Positions 37,266 to 45,708 of a DNA stretch of 64,000 nucleotides are shown piece by piece. The notes below the pieces were generated by a model. It saw only the letters and a list, made by a program, of their open reading frames with translations. It searched no databases and had not been told where the DNA came from. The stretch is from positions 3,534,001 to 3,598,000 of the forward strand of contig NZ_CP114903.1 of assembly GCF_027497255.1 (NCBI RefSeq). The letters run 5' to 3'. Position numbers and translations under genes: made by a program. Each line of letters starts with the position of its first letter. The stretch's first letter is position 1. Source of the DNA: Micromonospora sp. WMMD882 (GTDB lineage: Bacteria; Actinomycetota; Actinomycetes; Mycobacteriales; Micromonosporaceae).

Positions 37266-37303
37266 ACCGGCGCCCCGGAGAGTCGACTCTCCGGGGCGCC
37301 GGT
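37266..37303. terminator. Perfect 38-bp palindrome between convergent genes
   Basis: A 38-bp perfectly self-complementary sequence, half-site ACCGGCGCCCCGGAGAGTC, centred at 37284/37285. It lies between the end of the alpha-glucosidase gene and the end of the minus-strand gene at 37372, so it probably ends transcription from both sides. Confidence 0.85.
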
Positions 37304-37371
37304 GTCCGTTCCGCCCCCGGTCAACGCGGGCGGCCCGCCGGTCACCGCCGCCCGGGTGGGCGGGCGGCCGG

Positions 37372-37836
37372 TCACCGCGGTTCGGCGGTGAGGCGGGCGG
37401 CGATCCGGCGGAACCCGTCCCGCAGCTCCGCCTCGGTCGGCGGGGTACGCGGCTCGGCGGGCAGCTCCCGGGTGGCCGCCTCCTCCAGCTCCTCGTCGAT
37501 GGTGTCCTCGAAGTCGCCGTACAGGTCGGCCGCCTCGGTCTGCCCCGCCTCGTCCTCGGCGGCCAGCCGGGCGGTGGCGATCTCGCCCCGGACGTCCTCC
37601 ACCGAGGCGGCCGGCAACAGCGGCTCGACCACGGCCATCAGGGACTCGTCGGCGACCACGGACTCGGCCAGGGCCAGCGCGTGGGCCCGCTCGTACGGAC
37701 CGCAGACCACCGGCTCCCACTCGTCGGCGTCGTCGAGCGGCCCGAACGTGATGATCCACGGCAGGTCGAACAGCGGCGAGTCGTCCGGCAGGTCCAGAGT
37801 CACGAGTGCGCCCACCCGCCCATCATGGGCCGCCAC
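37372..37836 (-). CDS. Hypothetical acidic protein
   Basis: 154 residues if the first GTG is used; starts at 37815 or 37803 are equally possible since none has a clear ribosome site. The first 50 residues look folded (LPWIITFGPLDDADEWEPVVCGPYER), the middle is a Glu/Asp/Ala-rich helix, and the end is basic (LRDGFRRIAARLTAEPR). No family recognised. Confidence 0.65.
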   Translation of the reverse strand: MAAHDGRVGALVTLDLPDDSPLFDLPWIITFGPLDDADEWEPVVCGPYERAHALALAESVVADESLMAVVEPLLPAASVEDVRGEIATARLAAEDEAGQTEAADLYGDFEDTIDEELEEAATRELPAEPRTPPTEAELRDGFRRIAARLTAEPR

Positions 37837-37878
37837 CCCGAAACACCGAGGGCTATTTGCCCCAATTGCCGCTTCTGG

Positions 37879-38559
37879 TTATTCTTCTTTCCCGTCCGGG
37901 ACGCCGCTCCGCCAGCGTTCGAGCCACTCCCCCGCCAGCCGCTCCCGTTCCGCCCCGGCCAACCCGTACGCGTTGACCACCAGGCTGACCGGCGTGGTCT
38001 CCCCGGAGTCCAGCGGCGCCTCGGCCGCGGCGACCAGCAGCCGTCCGTCGGCGTCCACCACCATCCGCTGGTACGTGCTGTCGTGCCACCGCTCCTTCGC
38101 CCCGGCCCCGTCCAGCACCGCCAGGAGCTGCTGCCCGCTCGCCGTGCCGGTCAGCCGTACCGTGCGCCGGGGCAACGCCGGCCGGCGGTCCAGCAGGTAG
38201 CGGAGCTGCTCCAGGAAGGACCGCCAGCCCTCCTCCACCACGTCGTACGTGCCGGCCTGCTCCCCGTCGAGCGCACCCGGGGACACCGCCCGCACGATCG
38301 TCCGTTCGCCGTCGGCGATCACCTGGAGCTCCTGCCCCAACTCCAGGGCGATCCGGTCCGGCGGGAACCGTTCCGCGTGGGCGACGAAGATGTGCTCGAT
38401 CTCGTCGGCCAGCCCGTCGTACTCCCACCCGAACCACTCACCGATCCGGTCCGGCTCGGTCAACACCGCCCAGACCGTCTCGTACGGCGCGTCGACGACG
38501 ACCTCCACCCGGTACGGCTTCGGCTCCGCCGTCGGCTGCGGTTCGTGCTGCTCGTCCAT
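37879..38559 (-). CDS. SRPBCC (AHSA1/START-like) domain protein
   Basis: 226 residues from ATG 38559, which has GAGGAG upstream. A SRPBCC ligand-binding fold is suggested by YRVEVVVDAPYETVWAVLTEPDRIGEWFGWEYDGL, which here runs through strand, helix and loop of the family, with the helix near VEEGWRSFLEQLRYLL. The second half (RRTVRLTGTASGQQLLAVL) may be another small domain. It starts 10 bases after the YihY-type gene, so they are likely co-transcribed. Function unknown. Confidence 0.8.
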   Translation of the reverse strand: MDEQHEPQPTAEPKPYRVEVVVDAPYETVWAVLTEPDRIGEWFGWEYDGLADEIEHIFVAHAERFPPDRIALELGQELQVIADGERTIVRAVSPGALDGEQAGTYDVVEEGWRSFLEQLRYLLDRRPALPRRTVRLTGTASGQQLLAVLDGAGAKERWHDSTYQRMVVDADGRLLVAAAEAPLDSGETTPVSLVVNAYGLAGAERERLAGEWLERWRSGVPDGKEE

Positions 38560-38569
38560 CCAGGGCTCC

Positions 38570-39529
38570 TCAGGGGCTCGGCGGCTTCCGGTTCGGTGCG
38601 GGCCGGTTGTCATCATCGGCCCCCGCCGCCCGCGGGCCGACGTCGACCTCCGGATCCTGCGGGCCGTCGGCCGACAGGTCGACCACCCGGCCGTGCTCGC
38701 TGGTCGCGGCGAGCGCCGCGCCGAAGAGCACCACCTGGTTGAGCAGGTAGAGATAGAGCAGCAGGCCGACCGCGCCGGCCACCACCGTGTACGCCGGATT
38801 CCGCTCGGTGCGGACCACGTAGTACCGGCCGATGGTGTTGAGCAGGGTGATGCCGACGGCGACCGTCAGCACCACCGGCCGCAGCCGTCGCCGGCTCATC
38901 CGCAACCGGGGCACCAGCACCAGGAACGCGCTGGCCAGCACCATGTTCACCACGACGCTGAGCACCGCGCTGACCGTGGTCAGGCCGACCGATCCGGTGC
39001 TGCGCAGCAGCCAGCGCAGCAGTGACTCCAACGCGTCGACGGCGGCCACCGACACCCCGAGCAGCACGAAGATGGCGACCAGCACGGCGAGGTCCACCAG
39101 CCGGCGGACCACCAGGTTCCCCGGCTGCTGGTTGAGCCCGTGGATGAAACGCTGCGAGGACCGGATCGCCTCCACCCAGCCGACCCCGGTGAAGACCAGG
39201 ATGACCAGGCCGATCACCCCCACCGTGCCGCTGCTCTCGGCGATCTGCGCCGGATCGAGGAACGGCAGGTTCTCTCCGAGGAAGTCGGCCGCCGCCCGGC
39301 TCACCTCGTCGTTGTCCTCCAGGATCGCCCCGAAGACCGCGTACGCGACAAGCCCCAGCGCGAAGACCGCGAAGAACCCGTAGTACGCGATAGCGGCGGC
39401 GAGCCGCCCGGCGAGCAGGTCGGTGTACAGCACCCCGGCCCGCCAGACGTGGTCGAATCCACGGGAGCGGCGCCGAAGCACGGAGATCCGCCGGTTCGCC
39501 CCCGCCTCGATCCGCCCGAACACGTTCAC
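38570..39529 (-). CDS. YihY/BrkB-family membrane protein
   Basis: 319 residues. Six or so helices with the YihY pattern (LAAAIAYYGFFAVFALGLVAYAVFG is one long segment; TGVGWVEAIRSSQRFIHGLN; GRYYVVRTERNPAYTVVAGAVG; LLLYLYLLNQVVLFGAALAA). This family was once called ribonuclease BN in error; its actual role is unclear, possibly transport. The hydrophilic C-terminal tail is Pro/Asp-rich. GTG 39529 was chosen; the frame continues far upstream into repetitive non-coding DNA and should not be used. Confidence 0.88.
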   Translation of the reverse strand: MNVFGRIEAGANRRISVLRRRSRGFDHVWRAGVLYTDLLAGRLAAAIAYYGFFAVFALGLVAYAVFGAILEDNDEVSRAAADFLGENLPFLDPAQIAESSGTVGVIGLVILVFTGVGWVEAIRSSQRFIHGLNQQPGNLVVRRLVDLAVLVAIFVLLGVSVAAVDALESLLRWLLRSTGSVGLTTVSAVLSVVVNMVLASAFLVLVPRLRMSRRRLRPVVLTVAVGITLLNTIGRYYVVRTERNPAYTVVAGAVGLLLYLYLLNQVVLFGAALAATSEHGRVVDLSADGPQDPEVDVGPRAAGADDDNRPAPNRKPPSP

Positions 39530-39711
39530 GCGAGCATCTTCGCCGATCCGCCGCCCCGCCGCCCGCCGGTCCCACCCCAACCACGCGCTGACGATCGCGG
39601 GGTGTTTTCGCGGTCGGTGTCCGGCTCCCCGACGGGTGTCGGTTTTCGGAGACTGTCGAGCTGCCCCATATCTGGGGCACGCCTCCGACGACCGGCTCAA
39701 GCCAACCGGAT

Positions 39712-39793
39712 CGCCGCGCCACCTCCACGGCCGGCACCAGGGGGACATCGCCCGCCGCGCCACCTCCACGGCCGGCACCAGGGTGACACCGCC
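39712..39793 (+). repeat. 41-bp tandem repeat
   Basis: Two 41-bp copies starting CGCCGCGCCACCTCC (39712-39752, 39753-39793) differ at two positions; a degraded third copy begins at 39794. Confidence 0.85.
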
Positions 39794-40017
39794 CGCCGCA
39801 TACCTCCTCGACCGGCAGATGGTGGCGTCGCTCGCGATGACCCGGACCGACCCGGGCGACCGGGACCGACCCGGGCGAGACACCGTCTCCCCGAGGGCGA
39901 CCAGGCCGTACGACGACGGGTCCTCTGCGACGCCCGGATGCCTGAGGGTCGACGCGGCCTGCTGTGCGTCGGCCACTACGGGCCCAGTGCCTGCCGGCTC
40001 AGCATGTCCGAACTCTA

Positions 40018-40064
40018 GATCTTGGACACTTTCCGTCGTAATACGGCGGAAAGTGTCCAAGATC
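40018..40064. repeat. 47-bp near-perfect palindrome
   Basis: Arms 40018-40040 (GATCTTGGACACTTTCC and on) and 40042-40064 pair at 22 of 23 positions around a single central A. The sequence is clearly less GC-rich than its surroundings. No T-run follows. Confidence 0.85.
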
Positions 40065-40445
40065 GCGAGGAGGAAAAGATCGGGGGCGGTAGCCGGGCGG
40101 GAAGCGTCGGCACGGGGGCGGTCAAGCGCTGGCGTCGCGTCACGCGATCGGGTCGACCGGACATCCCCGCTCCGCGAAGAGCTGGCGGGAGGGCGCCCAC
40201 GCCGACCGCCCGGGAGCTGGGGCGCGTGCGCCCCGTATCCGGGGCAGCTCGACAGTCTCCGAAGGGCACCACCCCGCCGGAACGCGGCAGGGCCCACCGG
40301 AACGCCAGGAAAACCGAACCAGGGCCCACCGGAACGCAGGGAACACCAGAGGCACGGACACCAAACGCAGGCCACCGGACGCGCTGGGAACCGTCGGAAC
40401 GCGCCAGAGCTTCCCAGACGCAGCAGCGCCCGCCGGAACCGTGAC

Positions 40446-40519
40446 AGGCCCCGCCCGGCACAGGCCCCGCCCGGCACAGGCCCCGCCCGGCACAGGCCCC
40501 GCCCGGCACCGCCCGGCAC
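40446..40519 (+). repeat. 16-bp tandem repeat
   Basis: Four consecutive copies of AGGCCCCGCCCGGCAC (40446-40509) plus a partial fifth. There are no spacers, so it is not a CRISPR array. Confidence 0.85.
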
Positions 40520-40646
40520 CGCGACACGGCCCCGTCGGGAAGAAGCAGCGCCCAGAGAGGGAACCGCGGCAGGGTCGGCCGAAGACTGGGAACGGCCACC
40601 GGGCCGTGGGCCCCCGCGGCGCGGCCGGCAGGTGGGAGGGGTCGGG

Positions 40647-41237
40647 TCAGCTGCCGAGGTGGTAGTCGCGGCGAGGCTGCCAACGGGTCTCGCCAGAGTG
40701 CGAGAACAGGGTGAACACGTCCACCTCGAAGACCGCGGAGAAGTCGGCCAGGTCCTCGTACACCTGGTCGAGGGCTTCCGGGTCGACGTCCTGAGCGACG
40801 GTCACGTGCGGGTGGTACGGGAAGCGGGCCTCCCGGCGCAGGTGCGGCGCGGCGCTGATCGCCTCGGCGAGCAGCTCGCACTCACTGATGCCGGCGGCCA
40901 CCGCGACGAACACCACCTGCGTCACCGGGCGGAACGTGCCGGTGCCCCGCAGGTGCAGACTGAACGGCGGTTGGGCGGCGGCGACCGTGGCCAGGTGCGC
41001 CTCCACCAGCGGCAGCGCGGCCAGCGGGATCTCGGTCGGCCCGAGCAGCGTCACGTGCGCCGGGATGTAGGCCGCCTGCGGGTCGCCGGCCTCCGCGCGT
41101 CGCCTGGTGAGCAGGGAGCCCCACGGCTCGGGGATGTCCACCGCCACCCCGATCTGGGTCGTCGCCACCGCCGTCGTGTCCCTGCCCGCCACGCCTTGCG
41201 TCACCCCTCCGGTCACCGTCCCGTTCGCCGTCGCCAT
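40647..41237 (-). CDS. 2'-5' RNA ligase/2H phosphoesterase family protein
   Basis: 196 residues. Two HxT motifs of the 2H phosphoesterase fold are visible, AHVTLL near residue 60 and HPHVTVA near 143. Such proteins (LigT/ThpR type) open or form cyclic phosphodiesters in RNA ends; the substrate here is unknown. It starts 8 bases after the trpS stop and is probably translated from the trpS mRNA. The first 25 residues are Gly/Thr-rich and the true start may be internal. Confidence 0.88.
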   Translation of the reverse strand: MATANGTVTGGVTQGVAGRDTTAVATTQIGVAVDIPEPWGSLLTRRRAEAGDPQAAYIPAHVTLLGPTEIPLAALPLVEAHLATVAAAQPPFSLHLRGTGTFRPVTQVVFVAVAAGISECELLAEAISAAPHLRREARFPYHPHVTVAQDVDPEALDQVYEDLADFSAVFEVDVFTLFSHSGETRWQPRRDYHLGS

Positions 41238-41244
41238 CGCGGGG

Positions 41245-42282
<1,038 letters not shown>

Positions 42283-43287
42283 TCAGCAAACCCCGGCGTC
42301 CGTCATGACGGGCCGGCGCTCCGGGTCCACGGCGACCCGGGCCACCCGTCGGCCGTCCAACGCGAGCACCCGCAGCGACCAGCCGCCGGACGGCGCCACC
42401 TCACCAGGACCGGTCGGGCCGGCCGGGTCGACGGCGATCGGCACCTCGTCACCGGCGACCGGCAGCCGACCCAGGGCCGCCATCACGAACCCGCCGACCG
42501 TCTCGTACGGGCCGGCGGGCAGCGCCACGCCGGTGCGTTCGGCGAAGTCGGCGAGGTTCAGCCGGCCGTCCACCACCGCCGGCAGGCCGACGCGCACCGG
42601 GTCGGGCGCGGTGTCGTACTCGTCGTGGATCTCGCCGATCAGCTCCTCGATCAGGTCCTCCAGGGTGACGATGCCGGCGGTGCCGCCGTACTCGTCGACC
42701 ACCACGGCGAGGTGGTGGCGTTCCCGGCGCATCTCGGTCAGCGCGGCCAGCACCCGCTTGCTGCCGGGCAGCCGTTTCACCTCGCGGGCCAGCTCGCCCA
42801 CCGTGGCGCGGAGGTCCGGGTCCGGGCGGAGCAGCAGGTCACGCAGGTGCACGAAGCCGACCACGTCGTCGTGGGTGCCGTCGACGACCGGATAGCGGGT
42901 GTGGGTGGCGCTCCGGGCCAGCTCGGCGGCCTCGGCGACGGTGAGCCGCGCGGAGAGGAACACCACCTCCGTCCGGGGCATCATCACCTCGCGGACCAGG
43001 CTCGCCCCGGCGACCAGCACCTCGTCGATGATCCGCCGCTCGTCCGGGTCGATGACGATGTTGGCGGCCACCAGGTCGCGCAGCTCGGCCTCGCTGATCC
43101 GTTCCCGGCCGGCGGTGGGGCTCGCGCCCAGCAGGTGGGTCACCAGTCGGGTCGCCCCGTCGGCGGCCCGCACCACCACCCCGGCCACGGCCCGTGCCAC
43201 CGGGCCCGGTTCGCGTCGCGGTCGCCCCGATCGTCGTGGCCGCCCCGGGCGTCGCCGCCGGGGCCGGGGACCGCTCGTCTCCCGCAT
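42283..43287 (-). CDS. CorC/HlyC-like CBS-domain protein without the DUF21 membrane domain
   Basis: 334 residues. A very Arg/Pro-rich N-terminus (1-30), a linker, then the pattern of hemolysin C/CorC proteins: ISEAELRDLV, VMMPRTEVVFLSA, a CBS pair (about 110-230, with YPVVDGTHDDVVGFVHLRDLL and VVVDEYGGTAGIVTLEDLIEE) and the CorC_HlyC C-terminal domain. Most such proteins carry an N-terminal four-helix DUF21 domain, which is absent. ATG 43287 lacks a strong ribosome site and may be leaderless. Possible role in Mg/Co efflux or membrane integrity. Confidence 0.87.
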   Translation of the reverse strand: MRETSGPRPRRRRPGRPRRSGRPRREPGPVARAVAGVVVRAADGATRLVTHLLGASPTAGRERISEAELRDLVAANIVIDPDERRIIDEVLVAGASLVREVMMPRTEVVFLSARLTVAEAAELARSATHTRYPVVDGTHDDVVGFVHLRDLLLRPDPDLRATVGELAREVKRLPGSKRVLAALTEMRRERHHLAVVVDEYGGTAGIVTLEDLIEELIGEIHDEYDTAPDPVRVGLPAVVDGRLNLADFAERTGVALPAGPYETVGGFVMAALGRLPVAGDEVPIAVDPAGPTGPGEVAPSGGWSLRVLALDGRRVARVAVDPERRPVMTDAGVC

Positions 43288-43327
43288 ACCAAGGATGGTA
43301 GACAGTGCGGCCCGGCCGGAACGGTTG

Positions 43328-43459
43328 TGTTTGACTCTGTTCGATTCTGAATGTTTGTGATGGAATAGCGGGACGGCGTACCCGGCTGCCCCGCAGCCGG
43401 CCGCCGTAGGGTGAGCTACGCGGACGGCCGCGCCACGCGGCCGGTCAGGAGGGACCGAC
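43328..43459 (+). promoter_or_regulatory. galE regulatory region with direct repeats and a structured leader
   Basis: An AT-richer block holds TGTTTGA (43328-43334), TGTTCGA (43338-43344) and TGTTTGT (43352-43358), like DeoR-type operators. It is followed by three hairpins: CCGGCTGC/GCAGCCGG (43382-43400), CGTAG/CTACG (43405-43420) and GGCCGCG/CGCGGCC (43426-43442), ending just before GGAGGGACC of galE. Confidence 0.55.
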
Positions 43460-44446
43460 GTGAAACTGCTCGTCACCGGCGGCGCCGGCTACATCGGCAG
43501 CGTGGTGACCCGGATGCTGCTCGACGCCGGCCACCAGGTGGTCGTCCTCGACGACCTGCGCACCGGGCACGCCGAGGCGCTCGCCCCCGACGCGACCCAC
43601 GTCGACGTCCCCCTGCACGACGCGGCGACGGTCCTCACCCCGGACGCCGGCTTCGACGGCGTGCTGCACTTCGCCGCGCTCATCGCCGCCGGCGAGTCGA
43701 TGGCGCGGCCGGAGCTCTACTGGCACAACAACACCGTCGGGTCGCTCGCGCTGCTCGACGCGGTCCGCGCCGCACGCGTGCCCCGGCTGGTCTTCTCCTC
43801 CACCGCCGCCGTCTACGGCAACCCGGACGAGCTGCCCATCCCGGAGACCGCCGTCAAGGCCCCCACCAACACGTACGGGGCGACCAAGCTCGCCGTCGAC
43901 ATGGCGCTCACCTCCGAGGCGATCGGGCACGACCTGGCCGCCGTGTCGCTGCGCTACTTCAACGTCGCCGGGGCGTACCTGCGCGACGGGGTCGCCATCG
44001 GCGAACGGCACGACCCGGAGACCCACCTCATCCCGATCGCGTTGGAGGTCGCCGCCGGCCGGCGCGACAAGCTGCAACTCTTCGGGGACGACTACCCCAC
44101 CGTCGACGGCACCTGCGTACGCGACTACATCCACGTCGAGGATCTGGCCCGTGCCCACCTGCTCGCCCTGACCGCCGCCACGCCCGGCCGGCACCGGATC
44201 TACAACCTGGGCAACGGCAACGGCTTCACCAACCGGCAGGTCGTCGAGGTGGTCCGTGAGATCACCGGGGAGCCCGTACCGGTGGAGACGGCCCCGCGCC
44301 GCGAGGGTGACCCGGCGGAGCTGGTCGCCTCGTCCCGGCTGGCCCGCGAGGAGCTGGGCTGGACGCCACAGAAGCCGACCCTGCACGACATGGTCGGTGA
44401 CGCCTGGGCCTTCTACCGCACGCACCTGCCCGGGCGGTCCTCGTGA
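43460..44446 (+). CDS. galE: UDP-glucose 4-epimerase
   Basis: 328 residues. It interconverts UDP-galactose and UDP-glucose using bound NAD. The N-terminal GGAGYIGS binds NAD, the catalytic YGATK motif (YxxxK) lies near residue 140, and RYFNVAGAYLRDG is typical of GalE. The GTG start has GGAGGGACC upstream. The stop overlaps the galK start (GTGA). No galT is present here. Confidence 0.95.
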   Translation: MKLLVTGGAGYIGSVVTRMLLDAGHQVVVLDDLRTGHAEALAPDATHVDVPLHDAATVLTPDAGFDGVLHFAALIAAGESMARPELYWHNNTVGSLALLDAVRAARVPRLVFSSTAAVYGNPDELPIPETAVKAPTNTYGATKLAVDMALTSEAIGHDLAAVSLRYFNVAGAYLRDGVAIGERHDPETHLIPIALEVAAGRRDKLQLFGDDYPTVDGTCVRDYIHVEDLARAHLLALTAATPGRHRIYNLGNGNGFTNRQVVEVVREITGEPVPVETAPRREGDPAELVASSRLAREELGWTPQKPTLHDMVGDAWAFYRTHLPGRSS

Positions 44447-45660
44447 CCCGCCCCGACGCCGGCCCGACCAGCGCCGGCCCGACCAGCGCCGGCCCGACCA
44501 GCGCCGGCGGGCCGGTCGCCGACCGTGCCACCGCCGGCTTCCGGCAGCGGTACGGCGAACAGCCGGTCGGCCACTGGGCAGCGCCCGGGCGGGCCAACCT
44601 GATCGGCGAGCACACCGACTACAACGACGGGTTCGTGCTGCCGTTCGCGCTCTCCCTGCGTACGGTGGTCGCCGCCGCCGGGCAGCCGGGCGAGGTCTGG
44701 ACGGCCTGCTCGGAGCTGGCGCGGGAGCCGGTCGAGTTCACCGCCGACGACCTCGCCGAGCCGGGCCGGGTCACCGGCTGGGGCGCGTACGTCGCCGGGG
44801 TGGTCTGGGCGTTGCGGGAGGCCGGGCACACCGTGCCGGGGGCCCGACTGGCCATCGCCAGCGACGTGCCGCTCGGCTCCGGGCTCTCCTCGTCGGCCGC
44901 CCTGGAGGCGGCGGTGCTGGCCGCCCTGGTCGACCTCGGCGGGCTGGACCTGCCCGCCGCGCAGCAGCCCCGGCTCGCCCAGCGGGCCGAGAACGAGTAC
45001 GTCGGCGCGCCCACCGGGATCATGGACCAGTCCGCGGTGATCCGCTGCCGGGAGGGGCACGCGCTCTTCCTCGACTGCCGCACCGAAGCCGTCGAGCACA
45101 TCCCGTTCGACCTGGACGCCGCCGGCCTGGCCATGCTCGTGATCGACAGCCGGGCCCCGCACCGGCACGCCGACGGGGAGTACGCCGCCCGGCGGGCGTC
45201 CTGCGAGCAGGCGGCCCGGGCGCTGGGCGTGCCGGCGCTCCGGGACGTGCCCGCCGATGGGCTGGCCGACGCTCTCACCCGGCTGCCCGACGACGAGACC
45301 CGGCGGCGGGTCCGGCACGTGGTCACCGAGGACCAGCGCGTCCTGGACACCGTGGCGCTGCTGCGCGCCGGCCGGATCCGGGACGTCGGCCCGCTGCTGA
45401 CCGCCTCACACGACTCCATGCGCGACGATTTCGAGATCACCGTCCCGGAGGTCGACACGGCGGTCCGGGCGGCGCTGTCCGCCGGGGCGCTGGGCGCGCG
45501 GATGACCGGCGGCGGCTTCGGCGGTTGTGTCCTGGCGCTGGTGGAGGCGGCCTCGGCCGACCCGGTCGTCGCCGCCGTCACCAGCGCGTACGCCGAGCGT
45601 GGCTTCACCGCCCCGGGCCACGTGACAGTCCTGCCCGCCCCCGGCGCCACCCGCCTCTGA
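44443..45660 (+). CDS. galK: Galactokinase
   Basis: 405 residues, GHMP kinase phosphorylating galactose at C1. Motif 1 GRANLIGEHTDYNDG, motif 2 PLGSGLSSSAALE and motif 3 ARMTGGGFGGC are intact. The N-terminus carries about 20 extra residues with three TSAGP repeats, from three 15-bp DNA repeats at 44458-44505. Coupled to galE; galT, the third Leloir gene, must lie elsewhere or be missing. Confidence 0.95.
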   Translation: MTRPDAGPTSAGPTSAGPTSAGGPVADRATAGFRQRYGEQPVGHWAAPGRANLIGEHTDYNDGFVLPFALSLRTVVAAAGQPGEVWTACSELAREPVEFTADDLAEPGRVTGWGAYVAGVVWALREAGHTVPGARLAIASDVPLGSGLSSSAALEAAVLAALVDLGGLDLPAAQQPRLAQRAENEYVGAPTGIMDQSAVIRCREGHALFLDCRTEAVEHIPFDLDAAGLAMLVIDSRAPHRHADGEYAARRASCEQAARALGVPALRDVPADGLADALTRLPDDETRRRVRHVVTEDQRVLDTVALLRAGRIRDVGPLLTASHDSMRDDFEITVPEVDTAVRAALSAGALGARMTGGGFGGCVLALVEAASADPVVAAVTSAYAERGFTAPGHVTVLPAPGATRL

Positions 45661-45669
45661 GGCCGCGTA

Positions 45670-45698
45670 CGGGCGCGCTCCCCGCTGCGACGCGCCCG
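45670..45698. terminator. Hairpin between convergent galK and cysN
   Basis: Stem CGGGCGCG (45670-45677) / CGCGCCCG (45691-45698), loop of 13 bases, in the 48-base gap between gene ends. Confidence 0.55.
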
Positions 45699-45708
45699 GG
45701 TCGGGACG

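Larger units (their letters stand above)
39645..40263. repeat. 23-bp inverted repeats 620 bp apart
   Basis: TTCGGAGACTGTCGAGCTGC plus CCC at 39645-39667 recurs exactly as its reverse complement at 40241-40263. Each arm is followed inward by an imperfect GCCCC-AT-GGGGC hairpin. This could be a small non-coding element or two copies of a dispersed palindromic repeat. Confidence 0.8.
39530..40646. other. 1.1-kb repeat-rich stretch without a convincing gene
   Basis: No reading frame here has recognisable protein content or a ribosome site. It holds a 23-bp perfect inverted repeat pair (39645-39667 / 40241-40263), 41-bp tandem repeats (39712-39793), a 47-bp palindrome (40018-40064), a 17-bp direct repeat beginning AGGGCCCACCGG (40289-40305 and 40321-40337) and 16-bp tandem repeats (40446-40519). 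It separates two same-strand genes. Confidence 0.8.

Noticed and set aside
38570..40519. A 649-residue version of the YihY-type protein
   Set aside because: The extra N-terminal part is translated repeat DNA; family similarity starts at GTG 39529.
40446..40519. CRISPR-like array
   Set aside because: The 16-bp units are contiguous with no spacers and no cas genes are nearby.
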